A DNA stretch of 64,000 bases, taken from the NCBI RefSeq assembly GCF_947500405.1, contig NZ_CANMRY010000007.1, positions 143,441 to 207,440 on the forward strand. Direction: 5' to 3'. How positions within the stretch are numbered: the stretch's first letter is position 1; each line of letters opens with the position of its first letter. Below, piece by piece: positions 62,651-64,000 of the stretch. The notes beneath the pieces were generated by a model, which did no database searches, was not told where the DNA came from, and saw nothing but the letters and a program-made list of their open reading frames with translations. The position numbers and the translations under genes are program-made. The stretch is from an uncultured Maribacter sp. (GTDB lineage: Bacteria > Bacteroidota > Bacteroidia > Flavobacteriales > Flavobacteriaceae).

Positions 62651-64000
62651 TTATAAATCTAAAATGGTAAACATGAACTCAGAATCAAATGTGTTTCTGT
62701 CTGATCCTCCATTATCGTTATCTCCTATAATTACTTGGAAACCTGTTGCTGTTTGGTTAGAGTATGATATTCCTGGGTCGTCATTCCCGGCACCACCCCT
62801 ACCTGGTTGTGTTAATTGGATAATATAATCGGCATCAGATACTATACCACTTGCGAATGTTACTTGATATCTTCCTCGACTAATTCTAGAAGTTGTAACT
62901 CCTGTTGTTGCTTTTATAACACTACCACCACTAGAAATTTTACCAATAGCTTTTACAGGGTTGTAATTCGTAACCCATTCTGTTCCTGTTGCAGTGGCTG
63001 TTAGTACTTGCCCTGCAGTACCAGCAGAATCATTTTCATCAAGAACTGCTCCTTCTAGTTCTAATGTTTCTTTAATAATAACTTTAGTGCTACTAGATGC
63101 TTCATCAATATTTAAGGCTTCAACACCACCTACTGTAAAACTAATTTCATCTTGAAATGGGCTATACATACCAGTATTAGTATCATCATGAAACCTATAT
63201 GCAGGTTCACCTACAGAACCATCTGAGTTTAGGTAGCCTTCCGAACGAATAGCTCCTGTAACATGAAATTTGTTTGCAGGGCTTGAAGTTCCAACTCCTA
63301 AACGATTATTTGTGTTATTCCAAAATAATTGCCCGTTATTTTCTGTAATACTACCATCCGTATCGGCAAAAAATATGGAGCCTGTTGTTCCTGTAGGGGA
63401 TAAATCTGATAAGGGAACATCTAGGTCTCCATTAGAATCTGTAATCCTTAAATAATCTGTTCCGGCAACATTTACAGTAGTAAACGCCGTGTTTATTTCA
63501 TTTGTAGTACTACCATCTGCTTCTGTAAAGTTGTTGTAAATACCATAAGGTAAGGAAGCAGAACCATCTCCTGTAATAGTAATGCCAGAGTTGCCAGCTA
63601 CAATTCTTGTTTCTGTGCCGTCTGCATGTAAAGATGATAAATTTGCTACTCTAGTAGTTGGGTCGTCTTCAATTTTAAGAAGTAGCTCAAAAGTAGAACC
63701 ATTAAAAGCAAACATTTCAACCGCTTGATCATCGGAAGATACATAAGGAGAAAGGTCAACCCCAGTAGCTCCAGTAGCAGGATTAGTAAGTGTAAGTACA
63801 TTAGATGTAGTGTCTAAACTTAAATCGGAAAGTTCATTCGTAGCAGAAATATCTAGGTCGGCTAAAATATGATTATCTAAATTCGTTTGCACTATTGCAA
63901 TATCTGCAGATTCTTCTAAATCGGAAAGGTCAGCAGAAAGCGTAGTACCGCTTTCGGTAACACTTAAGTTAGTCCCATCAAAAGTAACGGCAGAAATATC
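62651..64000 (-). CDS. Tail-fibre-like secreted protein, 5' end outside window
   Basis: The open frame continues past the right window edge (449 residues visible, no stop). The in-window part is rich in Asp, Ser, Thr and Gly. It carries a fibre-type unit LGVGTSSPANKFHVTGAI followed by GMYSPFQDEISFTVGG, similar to phage tail-fibre and S74-type shafts. A C-terminal beta domain ends FDSEFMFTILDL. N-terminal Asp-rich repeats (SDLSDL-like) resemble giant surface proteins. The visible ATG-less GTG at 63892 is internal. The next two genes follow after 4 bp each. Confidence 0.75.
   Translation of the reverse strand, partial: DISAVTFDGTNLSVTESGTTLSADLSDLEESADIAIVQTNLDNHILADLDISATNELSDLSLDTTSNVLTLTNPATGATGVDLSPYVSSDDQAVEMFAFNGSTFELLLKIEDDPTTRVANLSSLHADGTETRIVAGNSGITITGDGSASLPYGIYNNFTEADGSTTNEINTAFTTVNVAGTDYLRITDSNGDLDVPLSDLSPTGTTGSIFFADTDGSITENNGQLFWNNTNNRLGVGTSSPANKFHVTGAIRSEGYLNSDGSVGEPAYRFHDDTNTGMYSPFQDEISFTVGGVEALNIDEASSSTKVIIKETLELEGAVLDENDSAGTAGQVLTATATGTEWVTNYNPVKAIGKISSGGSVIKATTGVTTSRISRGRYQVTFASGIVSDADYIIQLTQPGRGGAGNDDPGISYSNQTATGFQVIIGDNDNGGSDRNTFDSEFMFTILDL

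Noticed and set aside
60318..64000. Possible prophage remnant because of tail-fibre-like sequence
   Set aside because: No capsid, portal, terminase, integrase or lysis gene is near, and the partner genes carry T9SS and secretion signals, so a chromosomal surface-protein operon is more likely.
1..64000. CRISPR arrays, insertion sequences, rRNA genes or known riboswitches
   Set aside because: None seen: no regular direct repeats with spacers, no transposase motifs and no conserved rRNA segments. Faint or unfamiliar RNA structures could still be missed by eye.

Overview
The window looks like chromosome of a marine member of the Flavobacteriaceae (Bacteroidetes). The DNA is AT-rich. The promoter-like motif TAnnTTTG lies just upstream of many genes. 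The housekeeping sigma factor is short and lacks region 1.1. Type IX secretion (T9SS) components are present (PorT, a DUF5103 plug protein, a type B C-terminal sorting domain), and there is a complete Na+-pumping NADH:quinone reductase operon. I see no prophage, insertion sequence, CRISPR array, rRNA operon or genomic island. Nearly all of the window is ordinary core genome.

Layout. 1-12.9 kb: the later part of the division and cell wall (dcw) cluster, all on the plus strand: ftsI (cut by the window edge), murE, mraY, murD, ftsW, murG, murC, ftsQ, ftsA, ftsZ, tightly spaced or overlapping and ending in a strong terminator. murF and ddl are not in this stretch. 13-14.7 kb: a YqeY-like protein, a tRNA-Arg(UCG), and CorA. 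14.7-24.4 kb, minus strand: a zinc-ribbon membrane protein, a lipoprotein, a TPR histidine kinase/LuxR-type regulator pair, a YpdA-like reductase, rpe, trmL, a VF530-family protein, a secreted unknown, rpoD, and a membrane glycosyltransferase. 24.6-32.2 kb, minus strand: pnp, rpsO, accD, fbaA and an outer-membrane TamL/BamA-like lipoprotein. 32.2-37.6 kb: an SPOUT methyltransferase, porT, ubiE/menG, and trkA-trkH. 37.6-45.6 kb: aminotransferase, front-end desaturase, rsmG, DinB-like protein, P5C dehydrogenase, apaG and the T9SS plug-domain protein. 45.7-53.2 kb: nqrABCDEF, a small companion gene, and apbE, the flavin transferase that NqrB and NqrC need. 53.2-58.5 kb: methyltransferase, RidA, methionine aminopeptidase, a signal-less BtuF-like protein, gpmI, a secreted ankyrin protein and a 55-residue membrane protein. 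58.7-64 kb, minus strand: an M48 protease, an M15 D,D-carboxypeptidase, and a three-gene secreted module made of a tail-fibre-like protein (cut by the window edge), a secreted domain protein and a T9SS type B protein.

Functional links. The dcw genes supply lipid II synthesis and the division ring. NQR makes a sodium motive force, and ApbE attaches its covalent FMN. TrkAH handles potassium. PorT, the plug protein and the type B client point to T9SS export of surface proteins.

The points most worth checking are: the right-end fibre/T9SS trio; AccD without its four zinc-finger cysteines; a palindrome shared by the two-component operon and a neighbouring lipoprotein gene; a 33-codon leader ORF overlapping the trkA start; two genes whose promoter sits only 6 nt from the ATG; the pnp start codon inside a hairpin; and a tRNA-Arg with a covarying A19-U56 in place of G19-C56. 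I did not find one clearly new defence or metabolic system.
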